64,000 bases of DNA from Mesorhizobium sp. NZP2077. Its GTDB lineage: Bacteria > Pseudomonadota > Alphaproteobacteria > Rhizobiales > Rhizobiaceae. The stretch covers positions 300,823-364,822 of the forward strand of contig NZ_CP051294.1 of the NCBI RefSeq assembly GCF_013170805.1, read 5' to 3'. A program made the translations under genes and the position numbers. Below the pieces are notes generated by a model that saw nothing but the letters and a program-made list of their open reading frames with translations, did not search any database and was not told where the DNA came from. Of this stretch, positions 18,678-27,490 are shown piece after piece. Every line of letters starts with the position of its first letter. The first letter of the stretch is position 1.

Positions 18678-20114
18678 CTACAATACATGAAGATGACCGA
18701 CGTATTTTCTGACGGTGTAAGACTCCAAACCTTCGATACCGCCCTCTCGACCCCAGCCACTATCGCCAATGCCGCCGAACGGAGTCTCCGGGATCGTTAC
18801 CACCATCTGGTTAATGCCGATTACACCTACCTCCATGGCCTCCGATATACGATTAGCAGTCGCCGCGGAGCGGGTGAAGGCGTACCCAGCCAAACCATAA
18901 GGCAATGCATTCGCTCGCGCGAGCCCCTGTTCTATATCATCCACAGATTGAACCAACGCAAGTGGCCCAAACGGCTCCTCGGTCATAGCCCTCGCCTGGT
19001 CGGGAATGTCCGCCAGGATCGTCGGCATGTACATCAGGCCTGAAGCGTTGATGCGCTCGCCCCCCGTGATTAGCCGCGCTTGATGGGACAAGGCGTCCGC
19101 GATGAGATCGTCCATGGCTGCGATACGGCGGGTGTTGGCCATTGGTCCCACGGTTGTGCCCGATTGCAAGCCGTCGCCCACGACTTGTTTCTTTACGAAG
19201 GCCCGCGCATGTTCCAGATACTCTTCGTAAATTGGACGCTCTACAAAAAATCGGGTCGGCGACGTGCAGACCTGGCCGGTGTTTCGAAGTTTGATAGCCA
19301 TCGAAAGCTCTGCTGCACGCTGGACATCAGCATCCTTTGCGACAATCACGGGTGCGTGACCGCCAAGCTCCATAGTAGCAAGGGTTAAGGTCTCTCCGGC
19401 AAGCCGAGCGAGGTGGCGCCCAACCGGTGTGGATCCGGTGAACGAGATTTTGCGGATGATCGGCGACCGAATGAGATACTCAGATACTTCACTCGGCACC
19501 CCGAACACAACGTTAAGTACGCCCTTTGGCAGGCCGGCATCGGTAAGAGCACGTGCTATCTCGAGGGTGGTGCCTGGCGTTTCCTCGGCCGGCTTGATAA
19601 TGCAGGTGCACCCAGCAGCGAGAGCAGGCGCGATCTTGCGTGCTGGAGTTACGGCCGGGAAGTTCCAAGGGGTGAAGCAGGCTACTGGACCAATAGGCTC
19701 CTGCGTCACAGTTTGACGCATATCGGCAAGTCGCGCAGGAATGACACGTCCATAGCTGCGTCTTCCCTCTTCTGCGAACCAATCAAAGAATTCCGCCGCA
19801 GCTGTGATCTCGCCCTTGGCCTCAGCCAAAGTTTTCCCTTCCTCCAACGTTAGCACAGTCGCGATATGATCGAGACGGTCGCGCATCAGATCCGCGGCGC
19901 GGCGCAAGATCTGCGCCCGCTCGAAGGGCGAAGTACGCTTCCAGCTCTCAAAGGCGCGGCTTGCAGCCGCGAGAGCTCGATCAAGCTCGGGCTTGCCTGC
20001 GTGCGGCAGATTACCGAGCGACTGTTCAGTAGCCGGATTGAGGACGGTTTCGCCTCCAGCTTTGGTTTCCTCTATCCATTCGCCGTCAATGAGGAGTGCA
20101 AGTTTCGTATACAT
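18678..20114 (-). CDS. NAD(P)-dependent aldehyde dehydrogenase, succinate-semialdehyde-type
   Basis: An aldehyde dehydrogenase of 478 residues close in wording to succinate semialdehyde / alpha-ketoglutarate semialdehyde dehydrogenases. It shows the cofactor blocks 'PWNFPAVTPARKIAPALAAG' and 'SFTGSTPVG', catalytic Glu in 'MELGGHAPVI', nucleophilic Cys in 'GQVCTSPTRFF' and the C-terminal 'PFGGIGDSGWGREGG'. An AAGGA lies upstream of the ATG at 20114. It follows the DapA-family gene at an 82-nt gap on the same strand and precedes the MocR gene, so the three probably share a transcript. A semialdehyde produced by the DapA-family enzyme is the likely substrate. Confidence 0.9.
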   Translation of the reverse strand: MYTKLALLIDGEWIEETKAGGETVLNPATEQSLGNLPHAGKPELDRALAAASRAFESWKRTSPFERAQILRRAADLMRDRLDHIATVLTLEEGKTLAEAKGEITAAAEFFDWFAEEGRRSYGRVIPARLADMRQTVTQEPIGPVACFTPWNFPAVTPARKIAPALAAGCTCIIKPAEETPGTTLEIARALTDAGLPKGVLNVVFGVPSEVSEYLIRSPIIRKISFTGSTPVGRHLARLAGETLTLATMELGGHAPVIVAKDADVQRAAELSMAIKLRNTGQVCTSPTRFFVERPIYEEYLEHARAFVKKQVVGDGLQSGTTVGPMANTRRIAAMDDLIADALSHQARLITGGERINASGLMYMPTILADIPDQARAMTEEPFGPLALVQSVDDIEQGLARANALPYGLAGYAFTRSAATANRISEAMEVGVIGINQMVVTIPETPFGGIGDSGWGREGGIEGLESYTVRKYVGHLHVL

Positions 20115-20196
20115 ATCTATTCCTTAGGTAAGAAAGGAGACGCCCTAGTAAGCCAGAGCGTTCTTGACCGGCTTTGGTACCCGTACGGAAGCCTCT

Positions 20197-21096
20197 TTAA
20201 GGCTTCGCCCAGCGCGCAAGACCCGCATCAGAGATGATCTTTGCAATGTTTGCTTTCTGTTCATCTGCCAAAGGCAGGAGGGGAAGTCGTGGACCGCCGG
20301 CACTTCGGCCAAGCTGATCCATGGTCTCTTTGATGGCCGCGTAATACGCGCCGGACTGGAAGCAACGATAGAAAGCAAAGACGTCGCGCCCAAGCTCAGC
20401 TACCACCTTCTCTCCGGTGAGAGCCTTATCCCAATAGTCGCGGATGAGGGGGCCGGCGATTTGGTGCGCCATTGCGACAACACCATGAGCGCCAACGGCA
20501 CGAGCCGGAACGATCATGGTCTCATATCCAACGAATACTTGAAGCTTATCACCCACGCGTTGTACGAGCTCGCTGACTTGGGTGATCACACCCGAACTGT
20601 CCTTGATAGCCACCACGGTGGGTAGTTCGGAAAGCTGCTCAACGAGAGCCGGCGTAATGTCGATTCCAGCCCGGCGCGGGCTATTGTAGAGCATAAGCGG
20701 AAGCGAGGTGTTCCGAGAAATGTACTCGAAGAACGCGACGATCTCGCGCGGGCTCGGCATGGCATAGATTGGCGGCAGTATCATGCCGCCAGCGCAACCC
20801 GCTGCGACAGCCGACTGGCATGCTTCCAGCACATCTTCGACGCGCAGATCTGCTACGCCCGCCAAAACTGGCACACGGCCAGCCACATGATCGACCGTTA
20901 CTTTGTAAAGATGGGCACGCTCTGCTTTGGTGAGAGCATAGAATTCGCCTGTGCTTCCAGCCGCCACCACGCCCTGCGCGCCGTCGGCGATTGCATCATC
21001 AATGAGCTCTTTATAGCGAGTTTCATTGATCGAGCCGTCTGCTCCGAAGGGAGTTACGAGAACAGGAAAGATACCGCTCCAGTTTACATTCGTCAT
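20197..21096 (-). CDS. DapA/NAL family lyase or deaminase, second copy
   Basis: A class I aldolase-fold enzyme of 299 residues. Motifs are canonical: 'GSTGEFYALT' carboxylate loop near residue 45, catalytic Tyr in 'LMLYNSPRRAG' and Schiff-base Lys in 'AIKDSSGV'. The frame is open to 21327, but the protein clearly starts at the ATG at 21096 (AAGGA ten nt upstream). The leader between the start and the promoter at 21530-21557 is long, about 410 nt. It is distinct in sequence from the DapA-family protein at 6973, so the two clusters hold different members rather than a recent duplication. It likely supplies a semialdehyde to the enzyme encoded next. Confidence 0.88.
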   Translation of the reverse strand: MTNVNWSGIFPVLVTPFGADGSINETRYKELIDDAIADGAQGVVAAGSTGEFYALTKAERAHLYKVTVDHVAGRVPVLAGVADLRVEDVLEACQSAVAAGCAGGMILPPIYAMPSPREIVAFFEYISRNTSLPLMLYNSPRRAGIDITPALVEQLSELPTVVAIKDSSGVITQVSELVQRVGDKLQVFVGYETMIVPARAVGAHGVVAMAHQIAGPLIRDYWDKALTGEKVVAELGRDVFAFYRCFQSGAYYAAIKETMDQLGRSAGGPRLPLLPLADEQKANIAKIISDAGLARWAKP

Positions 21097-21511
21097 AATC
21101 CACGATCCTTTGTTAGAAGATACTTTTTGAAGGTGCAAATGCCGGCGGTGCGATTGGGTTAGGGTGGGCAAGTTCCACAAAGCGTTCGTCGAAAACGACA
21201 AACCTCGGAATACTTCCAAGATCGCGGCACGGAATGGGAGGCAATCCGCCCGGGAGATCGGCACGATCAACTTGAAAACCCGCAGCGCCACTGCTCCAAG
21301 GTGTTTCACTCGTTCAGGTTGGTGCATGTATCCGAGATGTAGCCCCGCCCTTCCGTCACAGCGCCGCTTGCTACGCGCTGGAAGGCGGACGAAGGGTGTT
21401 CAGCCGTCGTTGGCACTGACGCCAGCCCGCTCAATGCGGCGACGCTAAATGCAGTCACGACCATTGCGCCGACAAAATGAACGATTGGAACCTCCTCGGG
21501 CGAATTGGAAT
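21097..21511 (-). other. Long 5' leader of the DapA-family/aldehyde dehydrogenase unit
   Basis: About 410 nt between the predicted promoter and the ATG at 21096. A 70-codon frame (21306-21518), with a hydrophobic segment ('MVVTAFSVAALSGLASV') near its start, is open here but lacks a convincing ribosome site and I do not call it a gene. A GAGGAGGTT stretch near 21487-21495 is not placed before a start in that frame. A leader of similar length follows the sister promoter at 31245-31272. Confidence 0.35.
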
Positions 21512-21557
21512 ATATCATTTATGTATTGCACTATATCATTTAGTTTGCGACGCGCAA
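21512..21557 (-). promoter_or_regulatory. Promoter with two AATGATATA operators, copy 1
   Basis: On the minus strand TTGCGC (21557-21552), 16 nt, then TATAGT (21535-21530) form a promoter. Two direct repeats (ATATCATT on the plus strand at 21512-21519 and 21533-21540, 21-nt period) overlap the -10 box and the start region. The same boxes, spacing and repeats occur at 31227-31272. The 21-nt period is two helical turns, as expected for a dimer contacting one face. The probable binder is the MocR protein encoded at 17256-18644. Confidence 0.62.
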
Positions 21558-21560
21558 CAT

Positions 21561-22044
21561 TAATCTTATGCCGCCATTTTGACTCCCAGGTATCTCAACT
21601 CATGGATGCACCGCGGGATGTTTGTGATCTAGGCGGTCATCAGCTGTTCGCCTTGCCTAGGAGCGGTAACAGAGTGGATTGGCCGACGAGATACCGTGAG
21701 CCGCCAGCAAAGAAGCTCAGTACGAGGTCGGCATATCGCCGCCCAGCAATGTAGGTGGGAAAAGTCGAGGCCGTAGGTCTTACCATCTGTTTCGGCCGCG
21801 GCTCCAGTCGATCAGAGCGAGATACTCCCACGGCATCACGTGAAGAAGGAGCGTAACGGCGACGACCTGGTGACGCTCACCTGGACATCACAGAGGTGCA
21901 CTATCTCCTCCGGCCCTACGATGTCCTAGGTCGTCATCGTGAAATGACATTCATGATTTCGTTTTCTGTGGGGCCCGCTTGAGCGGACACAGCAAGGCAA
22001 AACTCAGGCTCATCAAGAGTTAGCTCAGCGACATACGCCACTGC
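21561..22044. other. Non-coding or decayed stretch
   Basis: About 480 nt between the promoter and the serine hydrolase gene. I see no open frame with coding character and no repeat; short translated pieces are too weak to assign. It separates the upstream hydrolase-containing set from the DapA-family unit, which therefore has its own promoter. Confidence 0.4.
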
Positions 22045-23280
22045 TCACTTTGCCCGCAGCATTCTTCCAAGTGTCAGCAACTGCGGAGATGTGATCCTGC
22101 AGCCGGCGCCTTCGGCGACCGGGTGGGAGGCAAAAATTGCCACGACCATCTCCGCCTTCGGCGCCACATAGAGGCGCTGGCCGTGAATGCCACGTGCTTC
22201 GAACGCCCCCAACTCGTTGTCCGAGACCCACCACTGACTGCGATATGTGTAGCCAGCTTCAACGTTTGCTCGCTTCCCACCTCTTTGCACGTCATGCACG
22301 ACAGATGCGGGAATAAGCTGCTTTCCATTCCATCGTCCTTCGCACCGCATCAGCTCGCCAAAACGCGCAAAGTCTCGAAGCGTAGCGCTCAGGCCACTTT
22401 CAGCCAGCGGCATGCCACCCGGATCGATCTCTAGACAACCGTCCTCTTCGCAGCCAAGCGGCGCCCACAGGCGTTCGTGCAACAATTGAGCGAAAGAACG
22501 ACCGGTAACGCGCATCATGACCCAAGCCAGCACTTGGGTGTTCAGGCTCTGATAAGCGAATCGTCCGTGCACTCCGTGCTTGCGCACGGTCCTTAGGTAA
22601 TCGCATGAGGTCCGGGGGCCGTTGTAGCCAACCGGTCGCGGTAGTCGCCCAAATGCCCATCTGTACTGCCAGATGTCAGAGTGCTCGTCGTAGCCCTCCC
22701 TGAATGTAATGCTGGTCCGCATATCCATTACCTGACGGATAGTGGCAGCTTCCCATGCCGTGGTTCGCAACTCCGGCAGATAGTGCGAGATGGTCTGAGA
22801 GTCGTCCAGCACGCCTTCGTGAATGAGCGCCGCCGCGAGCGTGCCGGTGTACGACTTCGTGCACGACTGGCACTCATGCGGCAGGTGGGGCTCGAGTGCA
22901 CCGAAGTAGCGCTCGTAAACAATTTTTCCGCGATGTAATACCACGACGCCGTCAACGTAAGTGTCGATCAGCGCCTCACCGAAGCGTCTAACGACACCGT
23001 TCAGGTCTGCGAAAGATAGCTGGTCAATTTCATCGCCCCCCTCGCCGCGGTCGAATTGGACGGGTGTGCCCTGTCCGCGCCACACGTTAACTGTAGGCAT
23101 CAGCTCACGCATATGCGAGAACGACCAGCGGATTTGTGGAAAGTCACGGAATGTCCCACCCTCAAACGTGATCCGCTTGTCGCTTGGCGCAGGCGCCCCA
23201 CGCATCCAACCGAGCTCTCGGGGATCGGATGCGCGACCGTCGAGATAGTGATGTCCGTTGATTTCGAGGGTTCCCAACAC
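22045..23280 (-). CDS. Serine hydrolase, beta-lactamase class C / esterase-like fold
   Basis: A 411-residue member of the penicillin-binding-protein-like serine hydrolases, which includes esterases, D-aminopeptidases and 6-aminohexanoate-dimer hydrolases. The active site Ser-x-x-Lys motif is Ser139-Cys-Thr-Lys142, within 'CQSCTKSYTGTLAAALIHEG'. A Tyr-containing second motif ('FAYQSLNTQ') and a C-terminal His-Gly-Gln ('GIHGQRLYVAP') in place of Lys-Thr-Gly follow. No signal peptide, so it should act in the cytoplasm. I choose the GTG at 23280 because AGAGGAG lies just upstream; the frame is open to 23382. It lies 123 nt after the flavoprotein gene on the same strand. It may hydrolyse an amide or ester of the imported compound. 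Confidence 0.85.
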   Translation of the reverse strand: MLGTLEINGHHYLDGRASDPRELGWMRGAPAPSDKRITFEGGTFRDFPQIRWSFSHMRELMPTVNVWRGQGTPVQFDRGEGGDEIDQLSFADLNGVVRRFGEALIDTYVDGVVVLHRGKIVYERYFGALEPHLPHECQSCTKSYTGTLAAALIHEGVLDDSQTISHYLPELRTTAWEAATIRQVMDMRTSITFREGYDEHSDIWQYRWAFGRLPRPVGYNGPRTSCDYLRTVRKHGVHGRFAYQSLNTQVLAWVMMRVTGRSFAQLLHERLWAPLGCEEDGCLEIDPGGMPLAESGLSATLRDFARFGELMRCEGRWNGKQLIPASVVHDVQRGGKRANVEAGYTYRSQWWVSDNELGAFEARGIHGQRLYVAPKAEMVVAIFASHPVAEGAGCRITSPQLLTLGRMLRAK

Positions 23281-23403
23281 AATTTCTCCTCTTTCGCGTA
23301 TGCGGTGCGTGTAACCAGTCCAAGCGGCATCAGCGCTCCGCGTTTTTCGCCTTATGATCGCGGATTGATCAGCCCGTAGCACCCAGGTCTCGGTTTCTTC
23401 ACT

Positions 23404-24639
23404 CTATCTGAGGCGATAAGGTGTGCACGAGAGTCGAGGCGTACGCGCCGCGACGAGATCGGAGATGAGTGCTGCTGTCATCGGCGCGCCGCTGATGCCC
23501 ATGTGTCCGTGCCCAGTGGCAAAGAACACGGAGGCATAGCGAGGATGGCGATCGATGATGGGCAGACTGTCAGGTGTTGATGGTCGCACGCCCATCCACT
23601 CGGTCACTTGACCGACCGCGAGATCCGGCAGCATCGCTTGAGCGGATACCCGCAACTTCCTATTCTGCCCCTTGGTCGGCGCAGCATCAGGTGCCTCGAA
23701 CTCCGCGATGCCGACGATACGGAGACCTTCACCTAGGGGCGTCGCCACGATTGCTGAAGCGGCGTCTGTAACCGGCCGGCTTATAGCGCTCTCAGCCCCC
23801 GGCATAGTGATGTGATAGCCGCGCTCGCTGGCTAAGGACAAAGTGACCCCGAGCGAACGCCCCAGATCTCGGCTTGCGATCCCAGCGGCAATGACAACAG
23901 AATCAAATCCGTGAACGCCCGAATGCGTCCGGAGTTTCACTCGGTCCGCCTCTGGGTCGATAGCCACGACAGCCGCTGCCTGTATCGTTGCCCCTAGCGA
24001 AGCCGCCCTGTCCATTAATCCCTGCACAAGGCCTAGTGGGGACGTGACATGGCCGCTGTCTGGAAAGAAGATGCCGCGTCGATAAGAGCGAGACAATTGA
24101 GGCTCTAGTTCTAAAACCTCGTCGAATGAGATTCTTTGAAATCGAACCCCCTTCTCATTTCGCATCGAGTCAACGATGTGATCCAAAGGCCCTAATGAAT
24201 CGACTCTGTAAACATGCAGTGCGCCATTCGGTCGAAAATGCCGGTTCCAACCAGCTTCTCCGAGCATGTCTTTATAGAGACCGGCGCATTGAGCATTCAG
24301 AGCGTGAAGCGCATCGTAAGCAGGCCTCCAATTCTCCAAGCGTCCGGTGCTAAGGAACCGAAGCAACCACGGGAAGGTGCGAGGAAGTTCTCGCGGCGCC
24401 AGACGTACCGGACCATTCTTGTCGGTGAGCCACCGCATGGCTTGCCGCATAACGCCTGGATACGCCATTGGCAGGGACGAGCCTGCATTATACTGTGCCC
24501 CGTTGCCCCAGGAGCACCCGTAGCCAACACGGTCTTTTTCGAACACCGTAACCTGATGCCCCTCGCGGGCTAGCATTAGCGCACAACTTGCGCCGACGAC
24601 ACCTCCACCAATGATAGCCACGGTGCGACGCTCAAACAT
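23404..24639 (-). CDS. D-amino-acid dehydrogenase-like FAD oxidoreductase (DadA-type)
   Basis: A flavoprotein of 411 residues with the N-terminal FAD-binding fold 'VAIIGGGVVGASCALMLAREG' (residues 7-27) and acidic strand end 'VTVFEKD'. The following 'GCSWGNGAQYNAGSSLP' and C-terminal 'FFATGHGHMGISGAP' are typical of DadA-like D-amino acid dehydrogenases. It probably oxidises a D-amino or D-imino acid and passes electrons to the respiratory chain. A GGGGG run lies just upstream of the ATG at 24639. It lies between the M24 protein and serine hydrolase genes, with a 313-nt gap on its 5' side that shows no coding signal. With the DapA-family lyase and aldehyde dehydrogenase it mirrors the enzyme set at 5639-9361. 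Confidence 0.88.
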   Translation of the reverse strand: MFERRTVAIIGGGVVGASCALMLAREGHQVTVFEKDRVGYGCSWGNGAQYNAGSSLPMAYPGVMRQAMRWLTDKNGPVRLAPRELPRTFPWLLRFLSTGRLENWRPAYDALHALNAQCAGLYKDMLGEAGWNRHFRPNGALHVYRVDSLGPLDHIVDSMRNEKGVRFQRISFDEVLELEPQLSRSYRRGIFFPDSGHVTSPLGLVQGLMDRAASLGATIQAAAVVAIDPEADRVKLRTHSGVHGFDSVVIAAGIASRDLGRSLGVTLSLASERGYHITMPGAESAISRPVTDAASAIVATPLGEGLRIVGIAEFEAPDAAPTKGQNRKLRVSAQAMLPDLAVGQVTEWMGVRPSTPDSLPIIDRHPRYASVFFATGHGHMGISGAPMTAALISDLVAARTPRLSCTPYRLR

Positions 24640-24952
24640 TTGGAGCCCCCTTCTCGCGGGTCGTTAACCTCGTCGCGAACGTTTAAGACCGAGCCAGACG
24701 ACGCTGACCACTCACTGCCGCCGCATTGACATAGCTCGACGCGGGCGCGCACGAGGTTCCTCCTGGATTCGGGAAGGTAGCCCCAGTGGACAATCCGTCT
24801 GCTGAGTCCATCGACGGGAACACGCTTGGCAATATGGTCTCCACCTACTTCCTCCTGTTCGAAGACGGAACTCAAATCGAAGTTCCCGTATACCGGCGGT
24901 TTGCAATTCAGCAGCGTCACGTCTGCTGGGGGAGCGAGTCCTTTCGCCCTTT

Positions 24953-26119
24953 TCAGACGGTGAACAGGTCGACAGGCCCAGCCCCGGAGAGTGCTTCGAT
25001 GCCGGTCTCGGTGACCAAGTAAGTGCCACCCAACATCACACCCAACCCGTCGCGTGGGAGTGATAGCCAAGAATGGACATAAAAGGTCATACCGGGCACT
25101 AATGTGCCGGTAGAAAATCTATCGAGCTGGAGGGAACTCAACCAAATAGGGGGATAGGCAATACCAATGCCGACACCAAAACGCATCTGCGCAGCGTCGC
25201 CCAAACCAGCGCGATCGATCGGTTTACGCGAACCGTTGTCGATGTCAGCGACATGAGCGCCAGGACGGCATTCCTCCAGACCGGCCACTAGCGATTCCCG
25301 CGCTACATCATACAGTTTGCGCGCGCCCTCGCCCGGTTCGCCCGTGGCCAAAGTTGTCATCCCCACACTATGATATCGGCGGGCCACGCCGGCAAACTCA
25401 AGGTGAACAAGTTCATTTTTGCCAATAATCTTTAGCAAAGGGGCTGCGTGGCCGCTTGCTGAGCGCGCCCCACTCCCACATTCAATCGGAAGCGCTGGAT
25501 AGTCACTGCCAGCTTCCCGAGCTGCCCGTTCCACAGCTGCGCAAAGCGCGATCTCACTAATACCAGGCTGAAGGCTTCTACGGGCTGCTTCTACGCCGAG
25601 ATTTGCATAGCGTGCGGCTTCCTTCATGAAGTCAATTTCAGCCGGCGACTTTATGAGCTGAAGCTTGTTCAACAAGTGACTTACATCACCAATTTGTAAG
25701 TTCAGTGCAGTTTCGAGAGCCCGCATATAGCTCCCGGTGACCGCCGGTGACTGCATGTCCAATCCTAGGCGACCCTTCGCTATCCCCTGATCGTTAGCAA
25801 TTTGGCCAACGACCTTAGCCACATCGTCTACGAAAAGTTGATACGTCCGGACGTCCGCCAACCAGGAAGTCTCCTTTACCAGTGGAAGGTCCAGGTTGCG
25901 GACCAACAATGTCGGATCCCGACTTTCATCGACGCTCAGTACCAGAGCTTGTGGGCAAATGTTGGCGCAGATTGAATCGTAACCAGTGAGGTAAAAGATG
26001 TTTTCCGGGGCGACAATAATACTCCCGCCATAACCCGCCGTGGCAAGTTCTTCACGAGCACGCTTGAGCCTGAATCTATGCTCTGCTTCCGAAAAAGCTT
26101 GAAACGCTGGCTTGAGCAT
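24953..26119 (-). CDS. M24 family (creatinase / Xaa-Pro aminopeptidase-like) hydrolase
   Basis: A pita-bread-fold protein of 388 residues with a creatinase-type N-terminal domain ('NIFYLTGYDSICANICPQAL') and an M24 catalytic domain from about residue 165. The metal-dependent aminopeptidases use a D, D, H, E, E ligand set; here the strand that should carry the first Asp reads 'VHLEFAGVARRYHSVGMTT' and later regions read 'FGVGIGIAYPP' and 'GMTFYVHSW', so most ligands are missing. This is the pattern of metal-free members such as creatinase and ectoine hydrolase, which cleave small C-N compounds. Start chosen at 26119 because AAGGAGAT lies 4 nt upstream. It follows the ABC ATPase gene with a 287-nt gap. 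Confidence 0.82.
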   Translation of the reverse strand: MLKPAFQAFSEAEHRFRLKRAREELATAGYGGSIIVAPENIFYLTGYDSICANICPQALVLSVDESRDPTLLVRNLDLPLVKETSWLADVRTYQLFVDDVAKVVGQIANDQGIAKGRLGLDMQSPAVTGSYMRALETALNLQIGDVSHLLNKLQLIKSPAEIDFMKEAARYANLGVEAARRSLQPGISEIALCAAVERAAREAGSDYPALPIECGSGARSASGHAAPLLKIIGKNELVHLEFAGVARRYHSVGMTTLATGEPGEGARKLYDVARESLVAGLEECRPGAHVADIDNGSRKPIDRAGLGDAAQMRFGVGIGIAYPPIWLSSLQLDRFSTGTLVPGMTFYVHSWLSLPRDGLGVMLGGTYLVTETGIEALSGAGPVDLFTV

Positions 26120-26406
26120 CAATATCTCCTTGAGGTTTTCCAATCCCGATCTGTTGCCGCCGTGATCACACTTGGGCGCCGGGTGAGCGATTTTTCATCG
26201 TTCCCTGGCGGCATCGAGCGCGATCGAATGCAATGACACCAATGCAAAGCATTGCAGGATGATTCGAGTTCTACAAATCGAGTCCAACACGCACGGTAGG
26301 CTGGCACTCGTAAACGGGCTTGCCTGTTGGAATCCTTGGCGAAAGGCGATAGTTCGGCCCGTTGAACTCTCGACGAGGACACCCACGACTCCGATTTGAT
26401 TGAGCA

Positions 26407-27477
26407 TCAATTCAAAACGGTAGAGTTCCCCATATTCCATGATACTGACACGGGACTTCCGTTCGCAAATTGCGCCTGCCCTCGGTTTTGTTGCTTGACG
26501 GTTATGCTTTCGTTTCCGCAGCGAACCACGTACCGGGTCAACTCGCCTAAAAACAGTGCATTTTCGATAACTCCATCAAGGGTATTTCCGACGTCAGCAG
26601 TCGCGCCTCGCGGGCTGATATCGATATGCTCCGGTCGTACAAAGAGCCAACCGGCGTCACCACATGACTGTCCGTTTAAGCGAGCTACTCCAGAATCGCG
26701 ATCGCCAATAGTCACCTTTCCGGCTCCATTTTCTATCTGGTCGATGCGACACGGCAGAAGATTAGATTCGCCGACAAAAGATGCAACGAAGCGGTTCGTT
26801 GGATTGTAGTAGAGGTTCTTGCTATCCGCGACTTGAACGAGCCTGCCTTCGTTGATCACAGCAATTCGATCGGACATAACAAGCGCTTCGTCTTGGTCAT
26901 GGGTGACGAAGATGACCGTCATGTTCAACTCTTTTTGGATGCGCATGATCTCAATTTTCATGTGTTCACGCAAATTGCGGTCGAGAGCACCAAGTGGTTC
27001 GTCCATGAGCAGGAGGCTCGGGTCGAAGACGATGGCACGGGCCAGTGCAATTCGTTGCTGCTGTCCGCCAGAGAGCTGATTAGGAAAGCGATCGCGATAC
27101 TCACCCATCTTCACGAGTTCCAATGCGCGGCGTACTTTCTGCTCTGTTTCAGCCCTTGCAACGCTGCGAACTTTGAGCGGGAAGGCAACATTTTCAGCCA
27201 CTGTCATGTGCGGAAACAGCGCATAGTTTTGGAACACCATGCCGATACCACGTTCATAAGGCGGGACGTCCACGATCGAACGACTGCCCAGCATCATGTC
27301 GCCGCCGCTAGGCTGCTCGAAGCCGGCGATCATCTTTAGCGCGGTCGTCTTGCCGGACCCGGATGGGCCGAGAAACGAAACGAATTCGCCCGGCTCAACG
27401 TAGAGATCGAAGTCGCGCACAACGTGAAGAGGGCCGTACCACTTTTGGATTTTCTTCATTTCAAGACTGGTGGACAT
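26407..27477 (-). CDS. ABC transporter ATP-binding protein, polyamine/PotA type
   Basis: A 356-residue ATPase of the polyamine/iron/opine importer family (PotA-like). Walker A is 'GPSGSGKTTALK' near residues 36-47, the Q-loop follows ('MVFQNYALFPHMTV'), the signature is 'LSGGQQQRIALARA' near 135 and Walker B 'LLLMDEPLGALD' near 155, with switch His in 'IFVTHDQDEA'. The C-terminal ~120 residues form the regulatory TOBE domain typical of this group. It lies 13 nt downstream of the fused permease gene and energises it at the inner membrane. Confidence 0.92.
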   Translation of the reverse strand: MSTSLEMKKIQKWYGPLHVVRDFDLYVEPGEFVSFLGPSGSGKTTALKMIAGFEQPSGGDMMLGSRSIVDVPPYERGIGMVFQNYALFPHMTVAENVAFPLKVRSVARAETEQKVRRALELVKMGEYRDRFPNQLSGGQQQRIALARAIVFDPSLLLMDEPLGALDRNLREHMKIEIMRIQKELNMTVIFVTHDQDEALVMSDRIAVINEGRLVQVADSKNLYYNPTNRFVASFVGESNLLPCRIDQIENGAGKVTIGDRDSGVARLNGQSCGDAGWLFVRPEHIDISPRGATADVGNTLDGVIENALFLGELTRYVVRCGNESITVKQQNRGQAQFANGSPVSVSWNMGNSTVLN

Positions 27478-27490
27478 TATTCCCTTCCTT

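Noticed and set aside
24640..24952. Open frames in the gap before the DadA-type gene
   Set aside because: Frames on both strands overlap the flanking genes and lack coding character or a ribosome site.
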